Below the pieces are notes generated by a model. That model ran no database searches. It saw only the letters and a list, made by a program, of their open reading frames with translations, and was not told the origin of the DNA. A stretch of DNA of 64,000 bases from Sphingomonas sp. 28-63-12 (GTDB taxonomy: Bacteria > Pseudomonadota > Alphaproteobacteria > Sphingomonadales > Sphingomonadaceae). The stretch lies in NCBI GenBank assembly GCA_002281535.1, contig NCGD01000003.1, positions 124,001 through 188,000 on the forward strand, given 5' to 3'. Numbering within the stretch: position 1 is the first letter of the stretch; each line of letters starts with the position of its first letter. Made by a program: the position numbers and the translations under genes. Shown here in pieces: positions 18,120 to 26,498 of the stretch.

Positions 18120-18210
18120 TGCCGCACTCCCCCCGGAAAGCCTGCCGTCTAACAGTGTTAACCATATAATTTTCGCGCGTGCAGGTCCAGAGGCGGTTGC
18201 GTTTGCCGCG

Positions 18211-20427
18211 TCAATCCGTGCTGCTTTCCATTAGTGCGGGGAAAAACCCCTGATGTGCAGCCCTTAACGCATCGAGACCGACAACATGGTCGGTTACCGG
18301 GCATTCGACGATGATTCGATTGGCGATGGTGCGGCCGATACGCTCTACATTGACCTCGGCATCAATCGAGGCGTGGAGGAAATCGTTGAGATGATCGTCG
18401 CGCACCGTGGCGACGTAGAGGCCCTGATCTTCGGCGAAATAGGTCGGGGCGAGGCCGTAAGGAAGCGGCGCGCTGATCATCGCGCCGATGCTGCCCGCCA
18501 GCGCCATTTCGGCGATGGCGACGAGCAGGCCGCCATCGGAGACGTCATGCACCGCGCTCAGTGCCCCCTTTTCGATCTGGGCGCGGACGAACTCGCCATT
18601 GGCGCGCTCGGCGGCGAGGTCGACGCGGGGCGGCGGGCCCTCCTCGCGGCCGTGCAACTCGCGCAGCCAGAGCGACTGGCCGAGATCATGGCGCGGGGTG
18701 CCGATTAGCATGATGACGTCGCCGGTGCCCTTGAAGGCGATGGTGGCGGATTTTGTCCAGTCGGCGATCAGCCCGACGCCGCCGATGGCGGGGGTGGGCA
18801 GGATGGCGGACCCGGTGCCGTCTTCATTCTTGGTTTCGTTGTACAGGCTGACATTGCCCGACACGATCGGGAAATCGAGCGCGGCACAGGCTTCGGCCAT
18901 GCCCTCGATGCAGCCGACGAACTGGCCCATAATCTCGGGCCGCTGCGGGTTGCCGAAATTCATGCAATCGGTGGTGGCGAGCGGCTTCGCACCAACCGCG
19001 CACAGATTGCGATAAGCCTCTGCAATTGCTTGCTTGCCGCCCTCGGCGGGATCGGCATAGCAATAGCGCGGGGTGCAGTCCGTGGTGATGGCGAGCGCCT
19101 TCTGGGTGCCGTGGACCCGGACGACGGCCGCGTCGCCGCCGGGCGGCTGGAGCGTGTCGCCGCCGACCTTCTGGTCGTACTGCTCCCAGATCCAGCGACG
19201 GCTGGCGAGATCGGGCGAGGCCATCAGCTTGAGCAGGTCGCCCGCGACGTCGCTGGTCTCGGGAATATTGACCAGCGCTTTGGCGGGCGGGGTGGGCACC
19301 CAGGGACGGTCATAAGCGGGGGCATCGTCGGCGAGGGGGCCGAGCGGGATATCAGCGACGGTCTCGCCGTGATGGACGAGGACCATCCGCCCGGTATCCG
19401 TGACTTCGCCGATCACCGCAAAATCGAGTTCCCATTTGCGGAAGATGGCTTCGGCGAAATCCTCGCGGCCGGGCTTGAGGACCATCAGCATGCGTTCCTG
19501 CGATTCGCTGAGCATCATCTCATAGGCGGTCATGCCGGTTTCGCGCTGCGGCACCTTGTCCATGTCGAGCCGGATGCCGACGCCGCCCTTCGACGCCATC
19601 TCGACGCTGGAGGAGGTGAGGCCCGCCGCGCCCATGTCCTGAATGGCGACGATCGCGTCGCTCGCCATGAGTTCGAGACAGGCCTCGATCAGCAGTTTTT
19701 CGGTAAAAGGGTCGCCAACCTGGACGGTTGGGCGCTTTTCTTCAGAATCGGTGTCAAAGTCGGCGCTTGCCATGGTCGCGCCGTGGATGCCGTCGCGGCC
19801 GGTCTTCGAGCCGACATAGACGATGGAGTTGCCGACGCCCGAGGCCGCCGAATAGAAGATCTTGTCCTGATCCGCGACGCCCACCGTCATCGCGTTGACG
19901 AGGATATTGCCGTCATAGGCGCGGTGGAAATTGACCTCGCCGCCGACCGTGGGCACGCCGACGCAATTGCCATAGCCGCCGATGCCGTGGACGACGCCCG
20001 CGATCAGGTGGCGCATCTTGGGGTGGTCTGGCCGCCCGAAGCGCAGCGCATTCATATTGGCGACGGGACGCGCGCCCATCGTGAAGACATCGCGCAGGAT
20101 GCCGCCGACGCCGGTCGCCGCGCCCTGATAGGGCTCGATGTAGGACGGATGGTTGTGGCTCTCCATCTTGAAGATCGCCGCCTGGCCATCGCCGATATCG
20201 ATCACGCCGGCATTCTCGCCGGGGCCGCAAATGACCTGGGGTCCGGTAGTCGGCAACTTTTTCAGATGGATACGGCTGGACTTGTAGCTGCAATGTTCAG
20301 ACCACATGACCGAGAAGATGCCGAGTTCGGTCAGATTGGGCTCGCGGCCCATCGCGGCGAGGACGCGATCATATTCCTCTGTGGACAGCCCGTGCTGGGC
20401 GACGATTTCGGGCGTGATCTGGTTCAT
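18211..20427 (-). CDS. purL: phosphoribosylformylglycinamidine synthase subunit PurL
   Basis: PurL makes FGAM from FGAR with ATP and ammonia in purine synthesis. The 738-residue length fits the small PurL of the PurLQS type. It has [14 protein letters not shown] with the catalytic His, [51 protein letters not shown] and the second-half AIGGVGLI and HDVSDGGL. purQ and purS are not in the window. It is convergent with no gene and transcribed alone here. Confidence 0.97.
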   Translation of the reverse strand: MNQITPEIVAQHGLSTEEYDRVLAAMGREPNLTELGIFSVMWSEHCSYKSSRIHLKKLPTTGPQVICGPGENAGVIDIGDGQAAIFKMESHNHPSYIEPYQGAATGVGGILRDVFTMGARPVANMNALRFGRPDHPKMRHLIAGVVHGIGGYGNCVGVPTVGGEVNFHRAYDGNILVNAMTVGVADQDKIFYSAASGVGNSIVYVGSKTGRDGIHGATMASADFDTDSEEKRPTVQVGDPFTEKLLIEACLELMASDAIVAIQDMGAAGLTSSSVEMASKGGVGIRLDMDKVPQRETGMTAYEMMLSESQERMLMVLKPGREDFAEAIFRKWELDFAVIGEVTDTGRMVLVHHGETVADIPLGPLADDAPAYDRPWVPTPPAKALVNIPETSDVAGDLLKLMASPDLASRRWIWEQYDQKVGGDTLQPPGGDAAVVRVHGTQKALAITTDCTPRYCYADPAEGGKQAIAEAYRNLCAVGAKPLATTDCMNFGNPQRPEIMGQFVGCIEGMAEACAALDFPIVSGNVSLYNETKNEDGTGSAILPTPAIGGVGLIADWTKSATIAFKGTGDVIMLIGTPRHDLGQSLWLRELHGREEGPPPRVDLAAERANGEFVRAQIEKGALSAVHDVSDGGLLVAIAEMALAGSIGAMISAPLPYGLAPTYFAEDQGLYVATVRDDHLNDFLHASIDAEVNVERIGRTIANRIIVECPVTDHVVGLDALRAAHQGFFPALMESSTD

Positions 20428-20459
20428 GCCCGGCCTTTAGCGGGGCAGGGGCGAGCGGG

Positions 20460-21302
20460 CTAGTGGCTGCTCGCCGGTGCCGTCGCGATCGACGCTTCCG
20501 GCGCCTTGGGCATCCGGATCAGCGGCCACAGCAACTGCTCGCCCGCACTTGTCGGCGGCAGGTTCTCCACGCCGAAAAGCGCCGGATAACGGCGGGTGAT
20601 CTTGGCGGTGCCAAAGATGATATCCCACACGAACAGGAGGTTGCCGAAATTGCCCTTGTAGTTGGTGATGCCGTCATCCGCGTGGCGGCCATGATGCGCG
20701 AAATGCGTGGCGGGCGTGGAGATGACGCGCTCGACGACCCACATCAGCGGGGCGGTGAAGCGGTTGCGATACAGAGACCGGTCCCAGCGGACATCGGAAT
20801 GCGCGCCGATGATCACCGTCATCTTGACGACTGCGTAGCCGGCATAAAGCCAGCCCAGCCCGAGATAGACCAGCGCGCCCGAAATCCATAGCGAGGGCAT
20901 CAGCACATAATAAAAGATGTTGTTCCGATAGACGACGCGGACCGACATATATTCGGCATTATGGTGGGGCCGGTGGAGCTTGTAGAGCCAGGGTATCGTG
21001 TGGCTGGCGCGGTGCCACCAATATTGCATCATGTCTTCGCACACGAGCAATAACACGAGCTGCCCCAGGATCGGCCAGCCGATCAGCGCATCGCGGGCGC
21101 CGGGGGCGATCGATTGGGCCAGGACAAAGCCAGCAGCGATGACGAGCGGCTGCGTGACCGCGATCAGCATCAGCGTCCCGACAATCTCGACGATCGCATC
21201 CTGCCGGGTTGCCCCAGCCTTGCTGAAAAAGCCGACGCTGATCGCCTCGAGCAGGGCAAAGCCCGCATAGACACCGCCGATCGCGATCAATTCGAGTCTC
21301 AT
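20460..21302 (-). CDS. sterol desaturase/fatty acid hydroxylase superfamily membrane protein
   Basis: The 280-residue protein has four to five membrane helices and the three diiron histidine clusters of the superfamily: WWHRASHTIPWLYKLHRPHHN (HRASH and HRPHH) and HFAHHGRH. Members hydroxylate or desaturate sterols, carotenoids or lipids with oxygen. In sphingomonads related proteins act on carotenoids or hopanoid-like lipids, but this protein's substrate cannot be read from the sequence. Confidence 0.88.
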   Translation of the reverse strand: MRLELIAIGGVYAGFALLEAISVGFFSKAGATRQDAIVEIVGTLMLIAVTQPLVIAAGFVLAQSIAPGARDALIGWPILGQLVLLLVCEDMMQYWWHRASHTIPWLYKLHRPHHNAEYMSVRVVYRNNIFYYVLMPSLWISGALVYLGLGWLYAGYAVVKMTVIIGAHSDVRWDRSLYRNRFTAPLMWVVERVISTPATHFAHHGRHADDGITNYKGNFGNLLFVWDIIFGTAKITRRYPALFGVENLPPTSAGEQLLWPLIRMPKAPEASIATAPASSH

Positions 21303-21400
21303 CTGCCGCTCTCCGTTGCGCCCGCTGCCGGGGCTGCCCGATTGCGATAGCCGATTCCCCGGCCTAAGAATGACAAGAAGATGGCATTTGGGCGGCGACG

Positions 21401-22096
21401 ATGCGACTCCTCGATTTCGATACCCCCAGCCTGACGTCGTTGCTGCCCGAAGATGCGGCGGCAGCGCTGCGGCGGGCGGCGACGATGATGGTCTATGGCG
21501 ATGGCGCCTTGATCTATTCGCGCGGCGATGCGCACCCCGGCCTGTCTTTGGTGCGGACGGGGGCAGTGCAGATCGGCAATCCGGGGATCGACGGGTCCTT
21601 CGTCGTCACCTCGGTCCTCGGCCCCGGCCAATGCTTTGGCGAGATGACGTTGTTCGGCCAGCTGCCGCGGACGCACGATTCGGTGGCGGTCGGCCAGACC
21701 GTCATCGATCAGCTGTCACCAGCCGCTTATGCTGCCGTCAGCGCCGTGCATCCCGCGATCAACCAGGCGATATTGGGGATGATGGCGCGGCGCATCCATG
21801 CCTTGCTCGAGTTCAGCGACGATCTGCGTCGCCTGCCGCTGATCGTGCAACTGGCCAAGACCTTGTTGCGCATGGCACCGGGAGCGGCGCGCGGCGGCGA
21901 AGTGCTGGCCAAGCAGGAGGCGATTGCCGCGACCCTGGGGGTGTCGCGGGTGGCGATCGGCACGGCACTGGCGACGCTGGAGGGCCAGGGGTTGATCCAG
22001 CGCGGCTATGGCCGGGTAACGATTCGGGATCGCAACGCGCTGCAGCAATGGCTTGCCCAGCGGACGATGCTTGCGCCGATTGATGGACTGGCATGA
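21401..22096 (+). CDS. Crp/Fnr-family transcriptional regulator
   Basis: The 231-residue protein has an N-terminal cyclic-nucleotide-binding-like beta-barrel (GDALIYSRGDAHPGLSLVRTGAV-like pattern, GPGQCFGEMTLFG) and a C-terminal winged helix (LAKQEAIAATLGVSRVAIGTAL). It lacks the N-terminal cysteine cluster of FNR, so it is not an iron-sulfur oxygen sensor. Its ligand and targets are unknown. It is divergent from the hydroxylase gene by 98 bases. Confidence 0.9.
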   Translation: MRLLDFDTPSLTSLLPEDAAAALRRAATMMVYGDGALIYSRGDAHPGLSLVRTGAVQIGNPGIDGSFVVTSVLGPGQCFGEMTLFGQLPRTHDSVAVGQTVIDQLSPAAYAAVSAVHPAINQAILGMMARRIHALLEFSDDLRRLPLIVQLAKTLLRMAPGAARGGEVLAKQEAIAATLGVSRVAIGTALATLEGQGLIQRGYGRVTIRDRNALQQWLAQRTMLAPIDGLA

Positions 22097-22115
22097 CGCT
22101 GGCGATCGGCGCTCG

Positions 22116-22409
22116 TCAGTCCTTGGGCAGTTCGCGGATTTCAATCGTGCCACCGGCTTCAAAGACCGGGTTGCCGATTACCAGCGTCTGAGCGGTCGCG
22201 AGATCGGGCGCCTGGATCCGGATGAACCCGCCCAGTTGCGCGCTGACTGGCGGCGGGCGGCCGGCCTTGTTGATGCAGATGCCGTCGCCGATGCTGCTGC
22301 CGCCCTGAAACATGCCTGTGGCGCTGAGCTTGTCGAAATAGGCATCCCAGCCGGTATCGTCGACATCGGGATCGGCGTCACGATGCATCAGCAGGATATA
22401 GTCGGTCAT
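22116..22409 (-). CDS. YciI-like (YCII) domain protein
   Basis: The 97-residue protein begins MTDYILLMHRDAD and includes GGSSIGDGICINKAG and GGFIRIQAPDLATAQTLVIGNPVFEAGGTIEIREL, typical of the YCII/DGPF family of small ferredoxin-fold proteins, some of which are dimeric hydrolase-like. Its start lies 32 bases inside the aqpS gene, so it may be the last gene of the arsenic operon, though no role in arsenic handling is known. Confidence 0.85.
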   Translation of the reverse strand: MTDYILLMHRDADPDVDDTGWDAYFDKLSATGMFQGGSSIGDGICINKAGRPPPVSAQLGGFIRIQAPDLATAQTLVIGNPVFEAGGTIEIRELPKD

Positions 22410-23064
22410 CGGACGTTATTCCTGGGCCGTTGATCCACCGCCCGATGATAGCACCGGCTGCGGCGCCGACAAACTGGGCGAAGATGAATCCCGGGGCGTC
22501 GATCGGCCGGATTCCGGCGAAACTGGTGGTCATCGCGCGCGCAACGGTGATCGCCGGATTGGCGAAGCTGGTCGATGAGGTGAACCAATAGCCGGCGACG
22601 ATCCACAGCGCGACAAGCGCTGGGACGGCTTCGGGCTTTTGTCTGCTGCCGACCACGATGGTAAACAACAGGCCAAAGGTGGCGATGAACTCGCCGATCC
22701 ATTGGCCGGTACCGGTACGGGGCTTGATGCCCGTTTGCAGGATGGTCATGTCGAACATGGCGTGCACGATCAGCACGCCGAGAATGCCGCCGACGAACTG
22801 CGCGGCTATGAATGGCAGCCAATCGCGGCGCGCGCCAAGCATCACCGTTACAGCCGGATTGAAATGCGCGCCCGAAACCGGGCCGAGCAGCGTGATGAGG
22901 ACATAAAGGACCGCCCCGGTCGCGCCGGTATTGCCGAGCAGTGCGACGGCATCATTGCCGCCCGCCAGCCGCTGGGCCATCACCCCCGATCCGACCACGG
23001 TGGCGAACAGGATGAGCGACCCGATAAATTCCGCCGCCAGCGCGCGGCCGGGGGCGTGGCTCAC
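22378..23064 (-). CDS. aqpS: MIP-family aquaglyceroporin, arsenite channel type
   Basis: The 228-residue protein has the aquaporin fold with two NPA-type boxes: HFNPAVTVML and ANPAITVARA, six membrane helices and PVSGAHFNPA. In Sinorhizobium meliloti AqpS replaces a pump, letting arsenite leave the cell down its gradient after arsenate reduction. Here it directly follows arsC, with GTGA overlap (GTG at 23064); an in-frame ATG 33 bases upstream inside arsC is less likely. No Acr3 or ArsB gene is present. Confidence 0.9.
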   Translation of the reverse strand: MSHAPGRALAAEFIGSLILFATVVGSGVMAQRLAGGNDAVALLGNTGATGAVLYVLITLLGPVSGAHFNPAVTVMLGARRDWLPFIAAQFVGGILGVLIVHAMFDMTILQTGIKPRTGTGQWIGEFIATFGLLFTIVVGSRQKPEAVPALVALWIVAGYWFTSSTSFANPAITVARAMTTSFAGIRPIDAPGFIFAQFVGAAAGAIIGRWINGPGITSDDRLYPADAS

Positions 23065-23417
23065 AGAATCTCGCGGACGAGGTCTTGCGGGCGGCAAAGG
23101 CGGACGCCCTGGTCGGTTTCGACCAGCGGCCGGTTGATCAACACCGGGTGCGCCATCATTGCGTCAAGAACAGCGTCGCCATCCTTGTCGAGCAGGCCAA
23201 GCTCGGCGCACAGCTCGGCCGCCGGTGTGTTGTGGGTCCGCAGCCCGGCTCGCGGCGTGATGCCGGCCCGGGCATAGAGCGCCGCCAGCTTGTCGCGGCT
23301 CGGTGGATTGTTGAGATACTCGATGATCTCGACCTCGACGCCTGGTGTTTCCTGCAAGATCGCCAGTGTCTTGCGCGATGTCCCGCAGGCGGGATTGTGC
23401 CAGATGGTCGCTTGCAT
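23061..23417 (-). CDS. arsC: arsenate reductase, glutaredoxin type
   Basis: The 118-residue protein begins MQATIWHNPACGTSRKTL, with the catalytic Cys11 in HNPACGTSR. Later INRPLVETDQGVRLCRP supplies arginines that bind the arsenate oxyanion. It reduces arsenate to arsenite using glutathione and glutaredoxin. The ATG overlaps the arsI stop (ATGA), so both are translated from one message behind the arsR operator. Confidence 0.93.
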   Translation of the reverse strand: MQATIWHNPACGTSRKTLAILQETPGVEVEIIEYLNNPPSRDKLAALYARAGITPRAGLRTHNTPAAELCAELGLLDKDGDAVLDAMMAHPVLINRPLVETDQGVRLCRPQDLVREIL

Positions 23418-23842
23418 CACGCGCAGCCACAGGCTGTCTTGGCCGTCAGCGCGTCGATGGTGGCCGATGTGCCATAGCTGGTGGAGGCGCCCTCGGTCAG
23501 AAAGGTTTCCCAGACGACTCCCTGCGGATCGGTGATCCAGCTTTTTTCCGACATCGCATAGCAACAGGTCGTCTGCCCCTCCTCGACGACGGGCGCATCG
23601 GCATCGGCGAGGCGGGCATAAACCTCGGCCAGCTCGCCCGCATCTTCGACCTGGATGCCAAGGTGCTCGATCCCGGGCGTTGTGCCGCGCATCGAGATCG
23701 CGAAATTGACGCATGGGTCATCGAGCATCCATTTGGCATAATCGGGCTTGGTCACGCTTGGTTGCGCGGCAAATAGCGTGGAATAGAAGCCGATCGAGCG
23801 ATCGAGATCCTCGACGGCGACGTGAACATGCAATCGCTTCAT
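23417..23842 (-). CDS. arsI: ArsI-type C-As lyase (VOC fold)
   Basis: The 141-residue protein is a vicinal-oxygen-chelate dioxygenase-like protein. It shows the features of ArsI, the enzyme that cleaves methylarsenite (MAs(III)) to arsenite: metal ligands His5 (KRLHVHV), His60 (GIEHLG) and Glu112 (VWETF), and a vicinal cysteine pair Cys93-Cys94 in GQTTCCYAMSEK, corresponding to the arsenic-binding pair of known ArsI. A C-terminal CGCA-type tail adds two more cysteines. It lies between arsR and arsC, overlapping both by 4 bases or less. Confidence 0.88.
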   Translation of the reverse strand: MKRLHVHVAVEDLDRSIGFYSTLFAAQPSVTKPDYAKWMLDDPCVNFAISMRGTTPGIEHLGIQVEDAGELAEVYARLADADAPVVEEGQTTCCYAMSEKSWITDPQGVVWETFLTEGASTSYGTSATIDALTAKTACGCA

Positions 23843-24186
23843 GCGACTTTCCTCTGCGCTTCGGTGGTGAGGGGATCGACGGAGTTGGAGGCACAATCTG
23901 TACCGCCGCAGCAATTCTCGGTGAGATAGCCAACCAGGGCGGTCATCGCCGCAAAATCGGCCGAATAGATCAGCGACCGGCCAGCGCGCCGGCGGATGAC
24001 GAGGTTCGATCGTTCCAGCTGCGCCAAATGAAAGGACAGCGAGGATGCCGGCAGTCCAAGCCGTGTCGCCATTGCACCGGCCGAAAGCCCTTCTGGCCCG
24101 GCCTCGACCAGTGCCCGAAAGGCAGCAAGCCGGTGGGGCTGGGCGAGCGCGCTCAACGCCGCAACAATGGTGTCCGGATCAGTCAT
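23839..24186 (-). CDS. arsR: ArsR/SmtB-family repressor with C-terminal arsenic site
   Basis: The 115-residue protein is a winged-helix ArsR. MATRLGLPASSLSFHLAQLERSNLV is the DNA-binding helix pair. It has no ELCVCDL site in that helix. Instead the C-terminus carries ENCCGGTDC, three cysteines spaced n, n+1 and n+6, like the C-terminal site of Acidithiobacillus ferrooxidans ArsR. An in-frame upstream TTG (24223-24225) would lie in the promoter, so ATG 24186 is the start. It is overlapped by its own operator and coupled to arsI by ATGA. Confidence 0.92.
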   Translation of the reverse strand: MTDPDTIVAALSALAQPHRLAAFRALVEAGPEGLSAGAMATRLGLPASSLSFHLAQLERSNLVIRRRAGRSLIYSADFAAMTALVGYLTENCCGGTDCASNSVDPLTTEAQRKVA

Positions 24187-24220
24187 TTCGATATTTCCAA
24201 TAATATCGAAATGACTGATC
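24177..24220 (-). promoter_or_regulatory. ars operator: 19-bp perfect inverted repeat overlapping promoter and arsR start
   Basis: GATCAGTCATTTCGATATT (24177-24195), a 6-base spacer, and its exact reverse complement (24202-24220) form a palindrome of 44 bases. On the minus strand a -35 TTGACG, 17 bases, then TATTGG place the RNA polymerase site across it. The arsR ATG (24186) lies in the arm nearer the gene, so a bound repressor would cover the promoter and the start of translation. Self-repression by ArsR is the inference. Confidence 0.85.
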
Positions 24221-24248
24221 GTCAATGCGAGTCAATTGGTGCGGGGGC

Positions 24249-24920
24249 TCAATCGGTGCGAGGGCGCCGTCCGCGTGCCATCCACCAGGCGATGATCGCG
24301 AGCAGTGTATAAGCAAACAGCCCAAGCGGCGCGAGCGTCGGGGGTGGTGGGTCGATGATATGATCGACGGGCTGGCCGAACCAGTTGAATGCCTGCAGCC
24401 CGGCCATTGCCAGCGCCAACACCACTGGGCTCCACCGCCCTGCCGCGCTCGTCGATCGGGTGCGGCGTAGATACCAGACCAGCCCGCCAAAGGCGAAGGC
24501 CAGCTCAAGCGGGATTTCGATCAGCGGATAATTCCACAGCCCGAGCCCGAGCTTGGGTGGTGCACCGGCGATCGTCAAATCCTTCGCGTGGACCAGCAGA
24601 TCGACCAGCCAATGTGACAGCACGACGGCGCCGCCGATCAGGGCCGCAGCGCGGCACCGCGTGGCGACGAGCAACAGGAGGCCAAAGCCGGTGCTCCACC
24701 CTAGCGCTCCGACCAGCGAATGGGTCCAGGGCATCGCATAAAGGTCCATCGGGTTCATTACGGTGGTGCCGGGGACCAGCCGCAGATGCTCGATCCCCAG
24801 CATGACGAAGGCGAAGAAGCCGAAATCGATCAGCTGGGCGGCGATAAACAGCGTGCCGAGCCGTGGTGCCCTGGGCTGGGTGGCGGCAACGAACGATGCG
24901 CCGTAATGACCAATGAACAT
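24249..24920 (-). CDS. integral membrane protein, YdjM/DUF457-like metal-dependent hydrolase family
   Basis: The 223-residue protein has about six membrane helices. It begins MFIGHYGASFVAA, and PWTHSLVGA and VVLSHWLVDLLVH contain histidines and an aspartate placed within or beside membrane segments, as in the YdjM/DUF457 group of putative membrane-bound metal-dependent hydrolases. The reaction is unknown. It ends just upstream of the ars promoter, on the same strand. Confidence 0.68.
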   Translation of the reverse strand: MFIGHYGASFVAATQPRAPRLGTLFIAAQLIDFGFFAFVMLGIEHLRLVPGTTVMNPMDLYAMPWTHSLVGALGWSTGFGLLLLVATRCRAAALIGGAVVLSHWLVDLLVHAKDLTIAGAPPKLGLGLWNYPLIEIPLELAFAFGGLVWYLRRTRSTSAAGRWSPVVLALAMAGLQAFNWFGQPVDHIIDPPPPTLAPLGLFAYTLLAIIAWWMARGRRPRTD

Positions 24921-24929
24921 CGGCTTTTC

Positions 24930-25898
24930 CTAGCGCTTTGGGGAGGCAGGCTCCGTATGCAACTCGATGAAGCGGTAGACGTCGGCAGCGCTCTGGTCGG
25001 CGCGTTCTTCCATCGGGACATGGCCGGTCTTTGGGTAGATGATCAGCTGCGATCCTGGCAGCCGGTCATGCAGCCAATGCGCCGATGAGACGGGGATCAG
25101 ATGATCTTCGTCACCCCACAGGATCAGCGTCGGCGTCTTGATCCGGGCGAGCTTTGCGGTGGTCGCGTAATCGGGTGTCGTAGAAAAGCGGTCGATCGTG
25201 GCGGTCCGGTTGCCGGGATAGCGCAGCAATTCCCAATAGAGGTCGATCGCCTTGTCGGTGGCGAATGACTTGTCGCTGAAGGCGGTCGGCAGGCTGTCGG
25301 CGATCAGAGAGCGTGGGGTGATCATGGCGGCCAGATTGCGGAGGACGGGCATGCGCGCGATCCGGAAAGCGAGCGGGGCGGAGTGGTTGCCGGGCTCGGG
25401 CTGGCCCGAGGCATCGACCAGGATCAGCCCGCGCAGATGCTCCGGATACATCAGCGCATAATGCCAGGCCACGCCGCCGCCCATCGAGTTGCCGGCCAGG
25501 ATCATGTGATCGACGCCAAGCTTGGCCCGGACCTTCTCGATGACATCGGCAAAGGCGGCGCTGCTGTAATCGCGCGATGGGCTTGGGCCGGTCAGCCCGT
25601 GGCCGGGCAGATCGAAGCGGATGATCCGGTAGCGTTGGCCGAGTCTCGCTGCCCAGGGTTCCCAGGTGTGGAGCGAGGCGTTCGAGCCGTGTATCAACAT
25701 CAATACCGGCGCGCTGCGCGATCCGGTATCGCGCAGATGGACCGTCAGCCCGCCGCCCAGATCAACGAATTGTGACGGCGCCGCCCCATATTTGGCGCGC
25801 ATCGCCGCCGGATCAGTATCGGGCGTACGGAAATACAGCAGCGCGCCGCCAATCGCGACCATCAGGATCAGCGCCAGCCAGCCGAAAAATTTGCGCAT
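24930..25898 (-). CDS. alpha/beta hydrolase, membrane-anchored
   Basis: The 322-residue protein has an N-terminal membrane segment (FGWLALILMVAIGGALLYF) then an alpha/beta hydrolase fold: LIHGSNASLHTW (oxyanion loop), FDLPGHGLTG, the nucleophile elbow GNSMGGGVAW with Ser in GNSMG, the acid in LWGDEDHLIP and His in KTGHVPMEE. It is probably an esterase or C-C hydrolase facing the periplasm. The ATG at 25898 is preceded by AAGGGG. The frame stays open upstream only through a 21-bp tandem duplication. Confidence 0.9.
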   Translation of the reverse strand: MRKFFGWLALILMVAIGGALLYFRTPDTDPAAMRAKYGAAPSQFVDLGGGLTVHLRDTGSRSAPVLMLIHGSNASLHTWEPWAARLGQRYRIIRFDLPGHGLTGPSPSRDYSSAAFADVIEKVRAKLGVDHMILAGNSMGGGVAWHYALMYPEHLRGLILVDASGQPEPGNHSAPLAFRIARMPVLRNLAAMITPRSLIADSLPTAFSDKSFATDKAIDLYWELLRYPGNRTATIDRFSTTPDYATTAKLARIKTPTLILWGDEDHLIPVSSAHWLHDRLPGSQLIIYPKTGHVPMEERADQSAADVYRFIELHTEPASPKR

Positions 25899-25911
25899 TG
25901 ATTTCCCCTTC

Positions 25912-25953
25912 ACCCCTGTCGGGCCGTCCAAGACCCCTGTCGGGCCGTCCAAG
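25912..25953. repeat. 21-bp perfect tandem duplication
   Basis: ACCCCTGTCGGGCCGTCCAA plus G occurs twice head to tail (25912-25932 and 25933-25953), between the secreted-protein gene and the hydrolase gene. Being 21 bases it keeps frame, so it could be a slip product in a 5' untranslated stretch. Confidence 0.85.
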
Positions 25954-25961
25954 CGATCACC

Positions 25962-26498
25962 TCAAGGATTGACGGGCTTGCCGGTCCGCCATTCCGTAAT
26001 CGCATCGCGATAAGCACTCGATCCTTTGAGTTTTGCAAGATAGCGGATCGGTCGTTTGCTGCGATAGGGGATTGCGCCGTGCAGGAACGAACCCCGCGCG
26101 CCGCAATAGGCTTTGCAGCTGCCCTCGTCGCTCCAGCGGAGTTCGTCGCCATTCCGTTCGATCCGGAGCATGCAAGTCTGCTCGTCCTCGACCAGCGGCG
26201 CGGCGGCGCGATAGACCAGTGCCTCTCCGTCGGCGGTCGCCACGCCGGCCAGGCTGCAGCTATGGCCATTGTAGAAATCGAGGGCAAAGCGGACATAGGC
26301 TGTGCGGGGAGCGACCGGGACGATTTCGACGATATCCTCGCCCGTATACGTCTCCCCCGTGACCAGGGCATTGGGAAATTGCTCATAATAGCGGCCGGCA
26401 AGTAGCGTCGCCGGGTCAGGTGCCGCGCCACTGGCGGCAGCCAGCAACGACAGCATCCCCGCCATCCCCGCCATCCCTGCCATCAGGGCACGCCGCAT
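25962..26498 (-). CDS. predicted secreted protein of unknown function
   Basis: The 178-residue protein has a signal peptide ([19 protein letters not shown], with cleavage near ASGA/AP) and four to six cysteines in the mature part (HSCSLAG, DEQTCML, GSCKAYCGARG), suggesting disulfides in the periplasm. The ATG overlaps the accC stop (TGATG) and has GGAGG upstream, so it is expressed with accBC. No family is recognised. Confidence 0.72.
   Translation of the reverse strand: MRRALMAGMAGMAGMLSLLAAASGAAPDPATLLAGRYYEQFPNALVTGETYTGEDIVEIVPVAPRTAYVRFALDFYNGHSCSLAGVATADGEALVYRAAAPLVEDEQTCMLRIERNGDELRWSDEGSCKAYCGARGSFLHGAIPYRSKRPIRYLAKLKGSSAYRDAITEWRTGKPVNP

Noticed and set aside
24187-24225. TTG start for arsR at 24225, giving a 128-residue protein
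   Set aside because: The extra codons coincide with the -35 region and the operator palindrome; the ATG at 24186 gives the normal ArsR N-terminus.
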